Below, in pieces: positions 1 to 8,949 of a stretch of DNA of 64,000 nt. This DNA is from Rhodococcus yunnanensis NBRC 103083 (GTDB taxonomy: Bacteria > Actinomycetota > Actinomycetes > Mycobacteriales > Mycobacteriaceae), in assembly GCF_001895005.1 (NCBI RefSeq), contig NZ_BCXH01000008.1, forward strand, positions 124,001 to 188,000, in the 5' to 3' direction. Within the stretch, counting starts at the first letter, position 1; each line of letters opens with the position of its first letter. The position numbers were made by a program, and so were the translations under genes. The notes beneath the pieces were generated by a model that was given only the letters and a program-made list of their open reading frames with translations, had not been told where the DNA came from and searched no databases.

Positions 1-886
1 GTTCTCCGGTTGTTATCACGGGCACGTCGACGCTCTTCTCGCCGACGCCGGATCCGGCCTCGCGACGTTCGGACTTCCGACTTCGCCCGGTGTGACGGGC
101 GCGCAGGCAGCCGACACCATCGTCGTTCCCTACAACGACCTCGCTGCCGTCGAAGCGGTGTTCGCCGAGAATCCGGAACAGATCGCCTGCATCATCACCG
201 AGGCCGCCGCGGGCAACATGGGTGCGATCCCGCCCGTCCCCGGCTTCAACGAGGGGCTTCGGCGCCTCGCCACCGACAACGGGGCGCTGCTCATCATGGA
301 CGAGGTGATGACGGGCTTCCGCGTCAGCGCGGCCGGTTGGTACGGCATCGACGGCGTCGCAGGCGACCTCTACACCTTCGGCAAGGTCATGAGCGGTGGC
401 CTTCCCGCGGCCGCGTTCGGTGGCCGTGCAGACATCATGGCCTACCTGGCTCCTGCCGGGCCCGTCTATCAGGCAGGCACACTGTCCGGTAATCCCGTCG
501 CCGTGGCGGCCGGTCTCGCGAGCCTGCAACTGGCCGACGCCGCCGTGTACGAGAAGCTGCAGAGGAACTCCGAACGCCTCGGCGGACTGCTCGGAGATGC
601 TCTCACCGAGGCGGGCGTTCGTCATCACGTGCAGTTCGCAGGCACTATGGTGAGCGTGTTCTTCTCCGACGGCCCGGTCACCGACTATGCGGGTGCCAAA
701 GCGGCCGAGACCTGGCGCTACCCCGCCTTCTTCCACGGTCTGCTCTCCCGCGGGGTGTACCCACCGCCGAGCGCGTTCGAGGCATGGTTCGTCTCGGCAG
801 CCCTCGACGACTCGGCGTTCGAGATCATCGCCGATGCACTTCCAGAAGCCGCGCGCGCAGCGGCCCGAGCAGAAGCAGGTAGCTGA
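1..886 (+). CDS. hemL: Glutamate-1-semialdehyde 2,1-aminomutase, 3' part (cut by window edge)
   Basis: PLP-dependent aminomutase that turns glutamate-1-semialdehyde into 5-aminolevulinate in the C5 heme pathway. The open frame runs in from the left edge (first full codon at base 2) and begins with [17 protein letters not shown], typical of the middle of HemL. Downstream are the [12 protein letters not shown] loop, the cofactor aspartate segment [11 protein letters not shown] and the Schiff-base lysine in [19 protein letters not shown]. About 130-150 N-terminal residues lie outside the window. The stop is 3 nt before the next gene, so they are probably cotranscribed. Beside cytochrome c maturation genes, a heme-supply role fits. 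Confidence 0.95.
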   Translation, partial: FSGCYHGHVDALLADAGSGLATFGLPTSPGVTGAQAADTIVVPYNDLAAVEAVFAENPEQIACIITEAAAGNMGAIPPVPGFNEGLRRLATDNGALLIMDEVMTGFRVSAAGWYGIDGVAGDLYTFGKVMSGGLPAAAFGGRADIMAYLAPAGPVYQAGTLSGNPVAVAAGLASLQLADAAVYEKLQRNSERLGGLLGDALTEAGVRHHVQFAGTMVSVFFSDGPVTDYAGAKAAETWRYPAFFHGLLSRGVYPPPSAFEAWFVSAALDDSAFEIIADALPEAARAAARAEAGS

Positions 887-889
887 ACA

Positions 890-1567
890 GTGACGAGCAA
901 TGCAGTGACGGGCCGGGCCGATGTGCACCCGCACCAGACGACCCGGACCATCGTCCACGTACTGCGTCACGGCGAAGTGCACAACCCGAAGGGCATCCTG
1001 TACGGGCGACTGCCAGGATTCCGGTTGTCCGTGACCGGCCGATCCCAGGCGACTGCCGTCGCGAATGCTCTTGCCGGGCATGACATCACGCATGTCGTCG
1101 CGTCACCGCTTCAGCGTGCGCAGGAGACAGCGGCGCCGATCGCCGACGCACACGGCCTCACGATCGCCGTCGACGACAATCTCATCGAGGCAGGAAACGA
1201 CTTCGAGGGCCTGCGTGTGGCCGTCGGCGACGGAGCATTGCGCAGGCCACGGCACTGGTGGAAGCTCCGCGATCCGTTCACCCCGTCGTGGGGCGAGCCG
1301 TACCTTCAGATCGCGCACCGCATGCTCGCTGCCGTCAACGCGGCCCGCGTTGCAGCCGTCGGGCACGAGGTGGTTCTGGTCAGCCATCAGCTGCCGGTGT
1401 GGACGCTGCGCAGATTCCTGCAGGGCGATCGTCTGTGGCACGACCCGCGTCACCGCCAGTGCGGTCTCGCCTCGCTCACCTCGCTGGTCTACGAGGGCGA
1501 CACACTCGTCGACATCGTCTACTCCGAGCCCGCTGGAGCCAGTGATCCCAGAGTGTCCGGTGCGTAA
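890..1567 (+). CDS. Histidine phosphatase / phosphoglycerate mutase family protein
   Basis: 225-residue histidine phosphatase superfamily protein. The catalytic RHGE signature is near residue 26 (HVLRHGEVHNP), a second arginine and glutamate segment is around SPLQRAQETA, and the late catalytic histidine is in VLVSHQLPVWTLRR. The GTG start is 3 nt after the hemL stop. In mycobacteria a homologous gene sits at the same place between hemL and the thioredoxin/ccs genes. The substrate is unknown; glycolytic phosphoglycerate mutase activity should not be assumed. The 3' end overlaps the next gene by 8 nt. Confidence 0.88.
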   Translation: MTSNAVTGRADVHPHQTTRTIVHVLRHGEVHNPKGILYGRLPGFRLSVTGRSQATAVANALAGHDITHVVASPLQRAQETAAPIADAHGLTIAVDDNLIEAGNDFEGLRVAVGDGALRRPRHWWKLRDPFTPSWGEPYLQIAHRMLAAVNAARVAAVGHEVVLVSHQLPVWTLRRFLQGDRLWHDPRHRQCGLASLTSLVYEGDTLVDIVYSEPAGASDPRVSGA

Positions 1568-2153
1568 GCTTCTTCTGTCGCTTTCGGCTGCCGCACTGGT
1601 CCTGTCCGGGTGTGCGACGGGTACCGACGCCGTGGCCACCGGAGGAACGTTCGATTTCGTCTCGCCCGGCGGCCAGACCGAGATCTACTACGACCCTCCG
1701 TCCGAACGTGGCACGCTCGCCGAGTTGTCCGGGCCGGACCTGATGACGGAGGGCAAGACCACCTCGCTCGACGACTTCGAAGGCAAGGCCGTCGTACTCA
1801 ACGTGTGGGGCCAGTGGTGTGGCCCGTGCCGCGGTGAGGCCGACGACCTCGAAGAGGTCTACGAGAACACGAAGGATCTCGGCGTCGAATTCCTCGGAAT
1901 CAATGTTCGTGACAACGCCAAGGACAAGGCGCAGGACTTCGTCATCGACAACAAGGTGAGCTACCCGTCGATCTACGACCCGCCGATGCGCACGCTCGCC
2001 GCGCTCGGTGGCATCCCGACGTCGGTCGTCCCGACGACCATCGTGCTGGACAAGCAGCACCGTGTTGCCGCGGTGTTCCTGCGTGAGCTACTCACCGAGG
2101 ATCTGCAACCCGTCGTCGAGCGGATCGCGGGCGAGGAGTCGGATCAGCAGTGA
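1560..2153 (+). CDS. ResA/TlpA-like lipoprotein thioredoxin for cytochrome c maturation
   Basis: About 197 residues starting at GTG 1560. A short signal peptide ends in a lipobox (LVLSGC), so the protein should be a lipoprotein facing outward. A thioredoxin-like fold follows, with the redox motif WCGPC around residue 88 and a cis-proline region GIPTSVVPTTIVLD. Proteins of this type reduce the CXXCH cysteines of apocytochrome c using electrons from CcdA. It overlaps the upstream phosphatase by 8 nt and ends inside the ccdA start (GTGA), consistent with translational coupling. The longer upstream open frame is antisense-free but non-coding in character, so the GTG before the signal peptide was chosen. 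Confidence 0.9.
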   Translation: MRKLLLSLSAAALVLSGCATGTDAVATGGTFDFVSPGGQTEIYYDPPSERGTLAELSGPDLMTEGKTTSLDDFEGKAVVLNVWGQWCGPCRGEADDLEEVYENTKDLGVEFLGINVRDNAKDKAQDFVIDNKVSYPSIYDPPMRTLAALGGIPTSVVPTTIVLDKQHRVAAVFLRELLTEDLQPVVERIAGEESDQQ

Positions 2154-2968
2154 ACACGGTCCACCTCGCAGGCATCGGCGAGACGTTTCAGACGACGGCA
2201 GCCACGGGTCCGCTGATTCTGGCGTTCGGTGTCTGCTTGCTCGCCGGGTTGGTCTCGTTCGCGTCGCCGTGCGTGGTTCCGTTGGTTCCCGGCTATCTGT
2301 CCTACCTGGCAGGTGTGGTCGGCGCCGACGCACCGGCGGTGACGGCGTCGGAGGCCGCGACGACGAAGGTCCGGGCCTCCGGTCGCCTGCGTGTCGCGGG
2401 AGCGGCGGGATTGTTCGTACTCGGTTTCACGGTCGTGTTCGTCCTGGCGACGGCCACGGTCTTCGGCGCGATCTCGGTGCTGTCGGTCAACCGTGAACTG
2501 CTGATGCGAATCGGCGGCGTCATCACCATCGCAATGGGGTTGGTCTTCATCGGTCTCGTGCCCGCGCTGCAGCGCGACGTGCGCTTCGAGCCGCGTCGAG
2601 TCGGCAGTCTGCTCGGTGCACCGCTGCTCGGTGGTGTGTTCGCGCTCGGCTGGACGCCGTGCCTCGGACCGACTCTGGCGGGCGTCATCTCGCTCGCGGC
2701 AGGAACCGAAGGTGCGACGGCGGCACGCGGCGTCACGTTGATCATCGCGTATTGCCTCGGTCTCGGGCTGCCGTTCGTGATCCTCGCGTTCGGTTCGGTA
2801 AGCGCTCTACGCGGAGTCGGTTGGCTCCGCACCCATGCACGACAGATACAGGTGTTCGGCGGAATCATGTTGATAGCGGTAGGAATTGCACTCGTCACCG
2901 GTGCCTGGGACGTATTCGTCGGCTGGGTTCGCGACGCTTTCGTCTCCGATGTGGTGCTCCCCATATGA
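2150..2968 (+). CDS. ccdA: Cytochrome c biogenesis transmembrane reductant carrier CcdA
   Basis: 272-residue polytopic membrane protein of the DsbD/CcdA family, which passes electrons from cytoplasmic thioredoxin across the membrane to the ResA-like protein. The two diagnostic cysteines are visible, one in FASPCVVPLVPGYLSYLAG near the N-terminus and one in GWTPCLGPTLAG in the middle. About six to seven hydrophobic segments are apparent. The start GTG overlaps the preceding stop and the stop overlaps the resB ATG (ATGA), so four ccs-type genes form one tightly coupled operon. Confidence 0.95.
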   Translation: MNTVHLAGIGETFQTTAATGPLILAFGVCLLAGLVSFASPCVVPLVPGYLSYLAGVVGADAPAVTASEAATTKVRASGRLRVAGAAGLFVLGFTVVFVLATATVFGAISVLSVNRELLMRIGGVITIAMGLVFIGLVPALQRDVRFEPRRVGSLLGAPLLGGVFALGWTPCLGPTLAGVISLAAGTEGATAARGVTLIIAYCLGLGLPFVILAFGSVSALRGVGWLRTHARQIQVFGGIMLIAVGIALVTGAWDVFVGWVRDAFVSDVVLPI

Positions 2969-4584
2969 GCAATTCGAATCAGAGTAATTCGGTGCCACGA
3001 CGCGCACTCGCATTGGTGAGAAACACCTGGCGCAGTCTCACCAGCATGCGTACAGCGCTGGTGCTGCTGTTCCTGCTCGCCTTCGCCGCGATCCCCGGCG
3101 CATTGGTGCCGCAGCGCAGTCTCAACGCGGGCAAGGTCGACGAATACATTGCAGCCAGGCCCACTCTGGGACCGCTGATGGACAAGCTCGAACTGTTCGA
3201 CGTCTTCTCCAGTTTCTGGTTCACCGCCATCTACGCGCTGCTGTTCGTCTCGCTCGTCGGATGCATACTCCCGCGCTGTATCGAGCATGCGAAAGCGTTG
3301 CGCACCAAGCCCGTTCCTACGCCGCGCAACCTGTCGCGGCTACCGCATCACAGCACGTACACGACCGACGATTCCGCCGAGGACACCGCATCGGCGGTCC
3401 AGGCTCGATTGCGGGGGTGGCGGGTCGCCCGCCGAGGACACGGCGACGAGATCACGCTGTCCGCCGAGAAGGGCTACTTCCGCGAGTTCGGCAACCTGGT
3501 CTTCCACCTGTCGCTCGTCGGTCTGCTCGCGGCGATCGCACTCGGCAAGCTTCTCGGGTACGAGGGCAATGTGGTCGTCATCGCCAACGACGGTCCAGGA
3601 TTCTGCAGCACCTCACCCGCCATCTACGACGGTTTCCGCGCCGGGCAGCTGGTCGACGGAACCGGACTCGAACCGCTGTGCATCCGCGTCAAGGACTTCA
3701 AGGCCGACTATCTGGAGAACGGCCAGGCCGAGATGTTCACCTCGAACATCGAGTACCAGGCGGGGGAGGACCTGACGAACAACGAGTGGCAGGACGACGT
3801 TCTTCAGGTCAACCATCCACTTCGTGTCGCAGGCGACCGCGTCTACCTGCAGGGCCACGGTTACGCGCCGACGTTCACCGTGACATTCCCGAACGGCGAG
3901 ACGCGCACCGAGACCATCCAGTGGCAGCCGACGGACGCGACGACGTTCCTCTCCAGCGGAGTACTCCGCATCGACCCGCCCGGCGGGCTGTATCCGGATC
4001 CCACCGAGCGCCGCAAGAATCAGATCGCGATCGAGGGACTGTTCGCGCCGACGGCGTTCTTCCACGGCAATCTGCTGTCGTCGAGCTACCCGGCCATGAC
4101 CGACCCGGCCGTTGCCGTCGACATCTATCGCGGCGACACCGGCCTCGATACCGGCTATCCGCAGTCGCTGTTCTCTCTCAACAAGGAAATGATCAATCAG
4201 GGCAGGCTCGTCAAGCAGGACCGGGTCAACCTGAAGCCAGGTGAGAGCTCGACGCTGTCCGACGGCACCACGGTCACCTTCGACGGCGCGGAAGAGTTCG
4301 TCAACCTGCAGGTCTCGCACGACCCGACGCAGACGTGGGTGCTGGTGTTCGCGCTGACGATGATGGGCGGTCTGCTGGTCTCGCTCGTCGTCAAACGGCG
4401 TCGAGTGTGGGTCCGACTCGACACCGATCCCGATACCCGACGTACTGTAGTAGAGCTCGGCGGACTGGCCCGAACCGATCAGGCAGGCTGGGGAGACGAG
4501 TTCGACAGACTGTGCCAGAGATTGATCGGCGAGAAGCCGATCGGCGATGTCAAGACAGTGAACACGAACAAGCAGGAGAACTGA
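2965..4584 (+). CDS. resB: Cytochrome c biogenesis protein ResB
   Basis: About 539 residues from the ATG that overlaps the ccdA stop. ResB/Ccs1 is half of the system II heme-handling and cytochrome c synthetase complex. Three N-terminal membrane helices are visible (LVLLFLLAFAAIPGALVPQR, FTAIYALLFVSLVGCILPR and the helix at FGNLVFHLSLVGLLAAIALG), followed by a large external domain and a final helix near residue 470 (WVLVFALTMMGGLLVSLVVK). The family motif GALVPQRSLN is present. The next gene, the CcsA partner, starts 3 nt later. Confidence 0.95.
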   Translation: MSNSNQSNSVPRRALALVRNTWRSLTSMRTALVLLFLLAFAAIPGALVPQRSLNAGKVDEYIAARPTLGPLMDKLELFDVFSSFWFTAIYALLFVSLVGCILPRCIEHAKALRTKPVPTPRNLSRLPHHSTYTTDDSAEDTASAVQARLRGWRVARRGHGDEITLSAEKGYFREFGNLVFHLSLVGLLAAIALGKLLGYEGNVVVIANDGPGFCSTSPAIYDGFRAGQLVDGTGLEPLCIRVKDFKADYLENGQAEMFTSNIEYQAGEDLTNNEWQDDVLQVNHPLRVAGDRVYLQGHGYAPTFTVTFPNGETRTETIQWQPTDATTFLSSGVLRIDPPGGLYPDPTERRKNQIAIEGLFAPTAFFHGNLLSSSYPAMTDPAVAVDIYRGDTGLDTGYPQSLFSLNKEMINQGRLVKQDRVNLKPGESSTLSDGTTVTFDGAEEFVNLQVSHDPTQTWVLVFALTMMGGLLVSLVVKRRRVWVRLDTDPDTRRTVVELGGLARTDQAGWGDEFDRLCQRLIGEKPIGDVKTVNTNKQEN

Positions 4585-4587
4585 CCG

Positions 4588-5556
4588 ATGCCGATCAACG
4601 AGACGCTCTCGCGCTACAGCGACTGGTCCTTCGAATCCGCGTTCACCATCTACGTACTCGCCTTCATCCTGCTGATCTGGCAGTACGCGTCGGTGAAGGC
4701 GACTGCGGTGCAGGCACGCGAGCTGGTCGGTAGCGGAGCGCCCGTGGCAAGCGCAGGCACGCCGGGACGCGTCGTCGACACGCCGAAGCGCCCGCTGGCG
4801 GAGCGTCTGTCCGGGATGGGCTACGCGCTGCTGATTCTCGCGCTCGTGCTCCATGTATCGGCCGTCGTACTTCGTGGTTTCGCCACGCATCGCTTCCCGC
4901 TCGGCAACATGTACGAGTTCGTCACGATGGCCACCGCGGCCGCTGCACTGACGTCGATCGTGCTTCTTCGCAAGCGCACCATGCGACCGATGCTCGTCTT
5001 CGTCCTCGCGCCGATCATCGTGCTGATGTTCCTCGCGGCAACCAAGCTGTACGCCGACGCGGCACCCGTCGTACCTGCGCTGCGTTCGTACTGGCTGCCG
5101 ATCCACGTCACGATCGTCAGCGTGGGCAGCGGCATCCTGCTGGTCTCCGGCGTCGCAAGTCTGCTGTTCCTGCTGCGCATCCGGCAGCCTGCGGGAGAGG
5201 AAACCGGCAGCTTCTGGGGTCGGTTCGCATCGAGGCTTCCCGATGCGCAGTCTTTGGACCGGTTGGCGTACAAGACGACGATCATCGCGTTCCCGCTCTT
5301 CGGGGCAGGCGTCATCCTCGGTGCCATCTGGGCCGAAGCCGCCTGGGGTCGTTTCTGGGGTTGGGACCCCAAGGAGACGATGTCGTTCATCGCCTGGATC
5401 ATCTACGCGGCCTACCTGCACGCTCGCGCGACGTCGGGATGGCGGAACACTCGCGCTGCCTGGATCAACATCGCCGGCTTCACCGCAATGCTGTTCAACC
5501 TCTTCATCATCAACATGGTCGTGTCGGGGCTGCATTCGTACGCCGGTCTGAACTGA
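4588..5556 (+). CDS. ccsB: Cytochrome c biogenesis protein CcsB (CcsA/ResC family)
   Basis: 322-residue membrane protein of the heme-handling family. The tryptophan-rich WWD-type motif GRFWGWDPKETMSFIAW, which binds heme on the outer face, is intact near residues 251-267. About eight hydrophobic helices are visible and flanking histidines are present (HVSAVVLRGFATHRFPLGNMYEF, PIHVTIVSVGSG, and HSYAGLN at the C-terminus). With ResB it forms the system II synthetase that attaches heme to apocytochromes c. It is the last gene of the ccs operon; the next gene begins about 40 nt downstream. Confidence 0.95.
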   Translation: MPINETLSRYSDWSFESAFTIYVLAFILLIWQYASVKATAVQARELVGSGAPVASAGTPGRVVDTPKRPLAERLSGMGYALLILALVLHVSAVVLRGFATHRFPLGNMYEFVTMATAAAALTSIVLLRKRTMRPMLVFVLAPIIVLMFLAATKLYADAAPVVPALRSYWLPIHVTIVSVGSGILLVSGVASLLFLLRIRQPAGEETGSFWGRFASRLPDAQSLDRLAYKTTIIAFPLFGAGVILGAIWAEAAWGRFWGWDPKETMSFIAWIIYAAYLHARATSGWRNTRAAWINIAGFTAMLFNLFIINMVVSGLHSYAGLN

Positions 5557-5597
5557 GGTAACGTCCGGGCAGTTCGAAGCTCGGGGGAGCATGAGCG

Positions 5598-6791
5598 GTG
5601 GGGGGATCGGTCGTGGCCGAATGGCAGATGAGTCCGTGGCAAAGGGTGGAGCCAGACGAACCGAGCACGGATTCGGAGCCGCCACCCTGGACCAAGAGGG
5701 CATCGGAACCGCAGGCGTTCCGCTCGGTGCCGGTCTCTGAGCCCACTGTCACACCGGCACCCACACCCACACCGACGCCCACACCCACACCGGCACCCAC
5801 CGCCGAGCCTGCACCGCTTCCGCCTGTCGTCGCGGCGTCGGCGCTGGATTTGACCAATGCGTTGTTGATCAAGCAGATGAGCCCGCCGCCGCTCTCGGGA
5901 TGGCGAAAGTGGGTGTACGACGCCAGCGGCCGTCGCATGAATCTCGGCAACAGCAGACGCGACGAGCGGCGCGAGCGGCTGACCAAGCAGGTCGACCGGC
6001 ATCTGGTGGGGTGCTATCGCGTATCGGTGCTCAGTCTCAAGGGTGGGGTCGGCAAGACGACGACCACTGCGACGCTCGGATCGACGTTTGCCGACATTCG
6101 CGGCGACCGGGTCATCGCGGTCGACGCCAATCCCGATCGCGGCACACTGAGTCAGAAAGTTCCGATCGAAACCCCGGCGACAGTGCGAAACATGTTGCGG
6201 GACATAGACAGTCTCGAACGCTACAGCGACGTACGCGGTTATACGTCACAGAACGCGTTCCGTCTGGAAGTGCTGGCCTCCGATGCCGATCCTGCGGTAT
6301 CGGAAGCCTTCAGCGGCGAGGATTACGACCGAGCCATCACTCTGTTGGAGCGGTTCTACAGCATCGTGCTGACAGATTGTGGCACCGGACTGATGCACTC
6401 GGCGATGGACAGCATTCTCCGAGGATCCGATGCGCTCGTCGTCGTGAGCTCCAGCTCGGTCGACGGTGCACGCAGTGCGTCTGCGACTCTGGACTGGCTC
6501 GACGCGCACGGCCATCGAGATCTGGTCCGGTCGTCGGTGGCGGTGGTCAACGCGGTGCGGCCGCGTGCAGGAAAGGTGGATCTGGCGAAGGTCGTCGAAC
6601 ACTTCGAGCAACGATGCAGGCAGGTAGTGCTCGTGCCGTTCGATCCGCACCTGGAGGAAGGGGCGGAGATCGACCTCGATCGGCTGCGAAGCAAGACACG
6701 GACAGCGTTGCTGGAACTCGCTGCTGCCGTCGCCGCTGGATTTCCGAGTAATCGGCCCGAGGACCTCGAAAAAACGGCAGCTCGTCCCTGA
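5598..6791 (+). CDS. MinD/ParA-like P-loop ATPase with Pro/Thr-repeat N-terminus
   Basis: 397 residues. The first ~80 are disordered, with a PT-rich repeat at about residues 50-75 encoded by hexanucleotide-like repeats (around 5755-5810). A deviant Walker A motif LKGGVGKTTTT lies near residues 148-158, followed by the Walker A' aspartate (VIAVDANPDRG) and a later Asp segment (VLTDCGTGLM). The layout resembles actinobacterial EspI/MinD-like ATPases, some associated with type VII secretion, but no ESX genes are in the window. GTG 5598 has a purine-rich site (GGGGGAG) about 8 nt upstream; GTG 5613 is an alternative. The function (positioning or partitioning) is inferred only from the fold. Confidence 0.85.
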   Translation: MGGSVVAEWQMSPWQRVEPDEPSTDSEPPPWTKRASEPQAFRSVPVSEPTVTPAPTPTPTPTPTPAPTAEPAPLPPVVAASALDLTNALLIKQMSPPPLSGWRKWVYDASGRRMNLGNSRRDERRERLTKQVDRHLVGCYRVSVLSLKGGVGKTTTTATLGSTFADIRGDRVIAVDANPDRGTLSQKVPIETPATVRNMLRDIDSLERYSDVRGYTSQNAFRLEVLASDADPAVSEAFSGEDYDRAITLLERFYSIVLTDCGTGLMHSAMDSILRGSDALVVVSSSSVDGARSASATLDWLDAHGHRDLVRSSVAVVNAVRPRAGKVDLAKVVEHFEQRCRQVVLVPFDPHLEEGAEIDLDRLRSKTRTALLELAAAVAAGFPSNRPEDLEKTAARP

Positions 6792-6805
6792 GGAACGAGC
6801 TGCCG
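6775..6805 (-). terminator. Rho-independent terminator, 11-bp stem, for the minus-strand gene
   Basis: Perfect inverted repeat CGGCAGCTCGT / ACGAGCTGCCG separated by 9 nt. Read on the minus strand it is followed by a run of six T, the pattern of an intrinsic terminator for the small membrane gene ending at 6830. On the plus strand the hairpin overlaps the stop codon of the MinD-like gene and may serve both converging transcripts. Confidence 0.8.
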
Positions 6806-6829
6806 ACTGTTTCACACTGGACTACTGGA

Positions 6830-7030
6830 CTACTCCGTCGGTTCGGACTTCCCTGTGTCCTGACCGTCGGTGCCCGAACGCCTGGAATCTCGGTTCATCC
6901 GCCACAAGAACTCGGGGTCGTCGTCAGGGCCGACGACCTTGCCTGCAGGCGCCTGTGTTGTCGGACCGAACGCCTTCCAGAACAACACGATCACAGCAAT
7001 CAAACCGATCAACGCCAAAAGATAGATCAC
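6830..7030 (-). CDS. Small single-pass membrane protein, unknown function
   Basis: 66 residues from a GTG preceded at about 6-8 nt by AGGAGG (7036-7045 region), which decides the start over the longer open frame. One N-terminal membrane helix (VIYLLALIGLIAVIVLFWKAF) is followed by a charged cytoplasmic tail containing GPDDDPEFLWRMNRDSRR. I do not recognise a named family. Short proteins of this layout next to bldC-type genes occur in related actinobacteria, but I cannot assign a role. It is followed by a strong terminator. Confidence 0.65.
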   Translation of the reverse strand: MIYLLALIGLIAVIVLFWKAFGPTTQAPAGKVVGPDDDPEFLWRMNRDSRRSGTDGQDTGKSEPTE

Positions 7031-7054
7031 GACGCACCTCCTCATACGAGGGTA

Positions 7055-7088
7055 GCCGCGCGGGGTAGCCGTTGGCACCCCGCGCGGC
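7055..7088. other. Perfect 12-bp GC hairpin between BldC-like and small membrane gene
   Basis: Inverted repeat GCCGCGCGGGGT / ACCCCGCGCGGC with a 10-nt loop, about 25 nt upstream of the small gene's start and 60 nt downstream of the BldC-like stop, both on the minus strand. There is no T-run on either side, so it could be a weak terminator, an attenuator or an mRNA-processing/stability element. Confidence 0.6.
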
Positions 7089-7146
7089 TCGCAGTTTCCT
7101 GAGAATCCGGTGTCCGCAGCGTTCGGAAAAGCTGTTGCGCGGAAAC

Positions 7147-7359
7147 CTAGCGGTGGCCCGCCTCGGTGGTAAGTGAGGTGAGCAGCTGCATTACCTCTGC
7201 CTCACGGAAGCGGCGATGCCCCCCTGGTGTTCGAAGCGATCCGAGTCGTCCCGCATGCGCCCACCGGGTCACGGTCTTGGGGTCGACATGAAAGAGCGCC
7301 GCTACCTGCCCCGGGGTGAGCAGTGAATCCTGAGCCTTGTGCAGTGCTGGTGCGCTCAT
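7147..7359 (-). CDS. BldC-like MerR-type helix-turn-helix protein
   Basis: 70 residues from the ATG preceded by GGAGGA at about 9 nt spacing; the longer open frame upstream looks non-coding. The body is a single winged HTH close to BldC/excisionase-type regulators: LLTPGQVAALFHVDPKTV, TRWAHAGRLGSLRTPGGHRR and FREAEVMQLL. BldC of Streptomyces binds direct repeats cooperatively and controls development; in unicellular relatives the regulon is unknown. It is transcribed toward the small membrane protein gene and diverges from the DUF4229 gene. Confidence 0.88.
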   Translation of the reverse strand: MSAPALHKAQDSLLTPGQVAALFHVDPKTVTRWAHAGRLGSLRTPGGHRRFREAEVMQLLTSLTTEAGHR

Positions 7360-7520
7360 CTGGTCGTGTCCTCCTGCATGCTGGATAAAGCAAAAACTGA
7401 TTTCGGCTCCCATGGTGGCACTCGGACCCCTAGGTACTCGACTGATCTAAGGTTGGTAAAGGGGAGGTAATAGACAAATCGGATAAGTCAGGCGGTCCGA
7501 ATCCAGTGTCGGCGGGGCGG

Positions 7521-7536
7521 TAACCTGGGGTTCGTG
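7521..7536 (+). promoter_or_regulatory. Probable -10 box giving a leaderless start for the DUF4229 gene
   Basis: TAACCT at 7521-7526 lies exactly 7 nt before the GTG at 7534, the spacing expected if transcription begins at the start codon. No clear -35 and no Shine-Dalgarno sequence were seen. Confidence 0.45.
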
Positions 7537-7854
7537 AACGCACGCAACGCCGAGCCCGTACCCACCGCAACGAAGGGGCAGCTGCTGCGCGACGTTGCTC
7601 TGTACACCGGCGCCCGGCTGTTGCTCGTCATCGTGATCGGCGCCGTCATCATCGGCGCCGGACTTCTTTTCGACGTCGACGTCCCCATCCTCGTCGCCGC
7701 TGTGTTCGCAGTGCTCATCTCGCTGCCGCTGTCGCTGCTGCTGTTCAAATCGCTCCGCATCCGAGTCAACGAATCCATCGCGGGAGTCGACGAAGGCCGC
7801 CGCCGAGCCCGCGCGGACCTGCAGTCGAAGCTGCGCGGCGAGGACGGGAAGTAG
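7534..7854 (+). CDS. DUF4229 small membrane protein
   Basis: 106 residues with two hydrophobic helices ([20 protein letters not shown] and [20 protein letters not shown]) and a basic cytoplasmic tail that includes [20 protein letters not shown]. This matches the actinobacterial DUF4229 layout; function unknown. The GTG start has no ribosome site, but a TAnnnT box sits 7 nt upstream. The stop overlaps the next start by one base (TAGTG), so the Cds1-like gene is probably cotranslated. Confidence 0.8.
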   Translation: MNARNAEPVPTATKGQLLRDVALYTGARLLLVIVIGAVIIGAGLLFDVDVPILVAAVFAVLISLPLSLLLFKSLRIRVNESIAGVDEGRRRARADLQSKLRGEDGK

Positions 7855-8939
7855 TGCGCGTCGTCGATCACTCGGCGTCGCGTGAGTGGGTCGACAATGC
7901 GGTTCGGCTGATCGATGCCGACGCTCAGCGCAGCGCTGACACGCACCTGCTGCGCTACCCGCTGCCTCAGGCCCGGAACGTCCAGCTGTATCTGAAGGAC
8001 GAGTCGACCCACATCACCGGCAGCTTGAAGCACCGGTTGGCGCGATCGCTTTTTCTCTATGCCATCTGCAACGGCTGGGTCACCGAGAACACCACCGTCA
8101 TCGAGGCGTCATCCGGATCGACGGCCGTCAGCGAGGCCTACTTCGCGGGACTGCTCGGTCTGCGTTTCGTGGCGGTCATGCCGCGCAGCACCAGCCCCGC
8201 GAAGATTGCGCTGATCGAGTCCCACGGTGGGCGATGTCACTTCGTCGACGATCCTGCGGCGATGTACACCGAGGCACATCGGCTCGCAGCGGATCCCGAT
8301 TCGCACTACATGGATCAGTTCACCCACGCCGAGCGTGCGACGGACTGGCGCGGAAACAACAATATCGCCGAGTCGATCTTCGACCAGCTCGGCAAGGAAG
8401 AGTCCCCCGTGCCCACCTGGGTGGTCGTCGGTGCGGGGACAGGTGGCACCAGCGCCACGATCGGCCGCTACATCCGCTACCGACGTCACCCGACGCGATT
8501 GGCCGTCGTCGATCCGGAGAACTCGGCCTTCATCGGAGGATACGAATCCGGTGATGCAGGTTTTGCCACCGGCAAACCGTCCCGCATCGAGGGGATCGGT
8601 CGACCCATCATCGAGCCCTCGTTCGTCGGGCAGGTCATCGACCGGATGATCTCGGTACCCGACGAGGCTTCCGTCGCTGCGGCCCGGCACGCGTCCACAG
8701 TTCTCGGGCGGCGGGTCGGTGGCTCGACCGGCACCAACATCTGGGGTGCGTTCGGGCTCATCGCCGACATGATCGCCGCCGGGCGCAGCGGTAGCGTCGT
8801 CACTCTCCTGTGCGACGGCGGCGAGCGCTACGCGGGAACCTATTTCGACGACGACTGGGTTGCGAGTCAGGGCATGGACTTGGCGGGCCCCACCAGGGTC
8901 CTCGAGCATTTCGTCCGGACAGGCGAGTTTCGGGGTTGA
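7854..8939 (+). CDS. PLP-dependent cysteine synthase-fold enzyme, Cds1-like L-cysteine desulfhydrase
   Basis: 361-residue fold-type II PLP enzyme. The cofactor lysine is in [12 protein letters not shown] near residue 59, the substrate loop is [19 protein letters not shown] and the phosphate-binding glycine loop is [17 protein letters not shown]. Length and motifs, including the conserved [13 protein letters not shown] segment, fit the Cds1 subgroup (M. tuberculosis Rv3684), shown in mycobacteria to release H2S, pyruvate and ammonia from cysteine, better than CysK or CysM. Activity is inferred from the family. The start overlaps the DUF4229 stop. Confidence 0.85.
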   Translation: MRVVDHSASREWVDNAVRLIDADAQRSADTHLLRYPLPQARNVQLYLKDESTHITGSLKHRLARSLFLYAICNGWVTENTTVIEASSGSTAVSEAYFAGLLGLRFVAVMPRSTSPAKIALIESHGGRCHFVDDPAAMYTEAHRLAADPDSHYMDQFTHAERATDWRGNNNIAESIFDQLGKEESPVPTWVVVGAGTGGTSATIGRYIRYRRHPTRLAVVDPENSAFIGGYESGDAGFATGKPSRIEGIGRPIIEPSFVGQVIDRMISVPDEASVAAARHASTVLGRRVGGSTGTNIWGAFGLIADMIAAGRSGSVVTLLCDGGERYAGTYFDDDWVASQGMDLAGPTRVLEHFVRTGEFRG

Positions 8940-8949
8940 TGTGCTTGCG

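Noticed and set aside
5591..5593. ATG at 5591 as the start of the MinD-like gene
   Set aside because: It is out of frame with the P-loop coding sequence; the in-frame GTG at 5598 was used.
3613..5703. A long minus-strand open frame (696 codons) across resB and ccsB
   Set aside because: Antisense to two well-supported cytochrome c maturation genes; Arg/His-rich shadow sequence without start signals.
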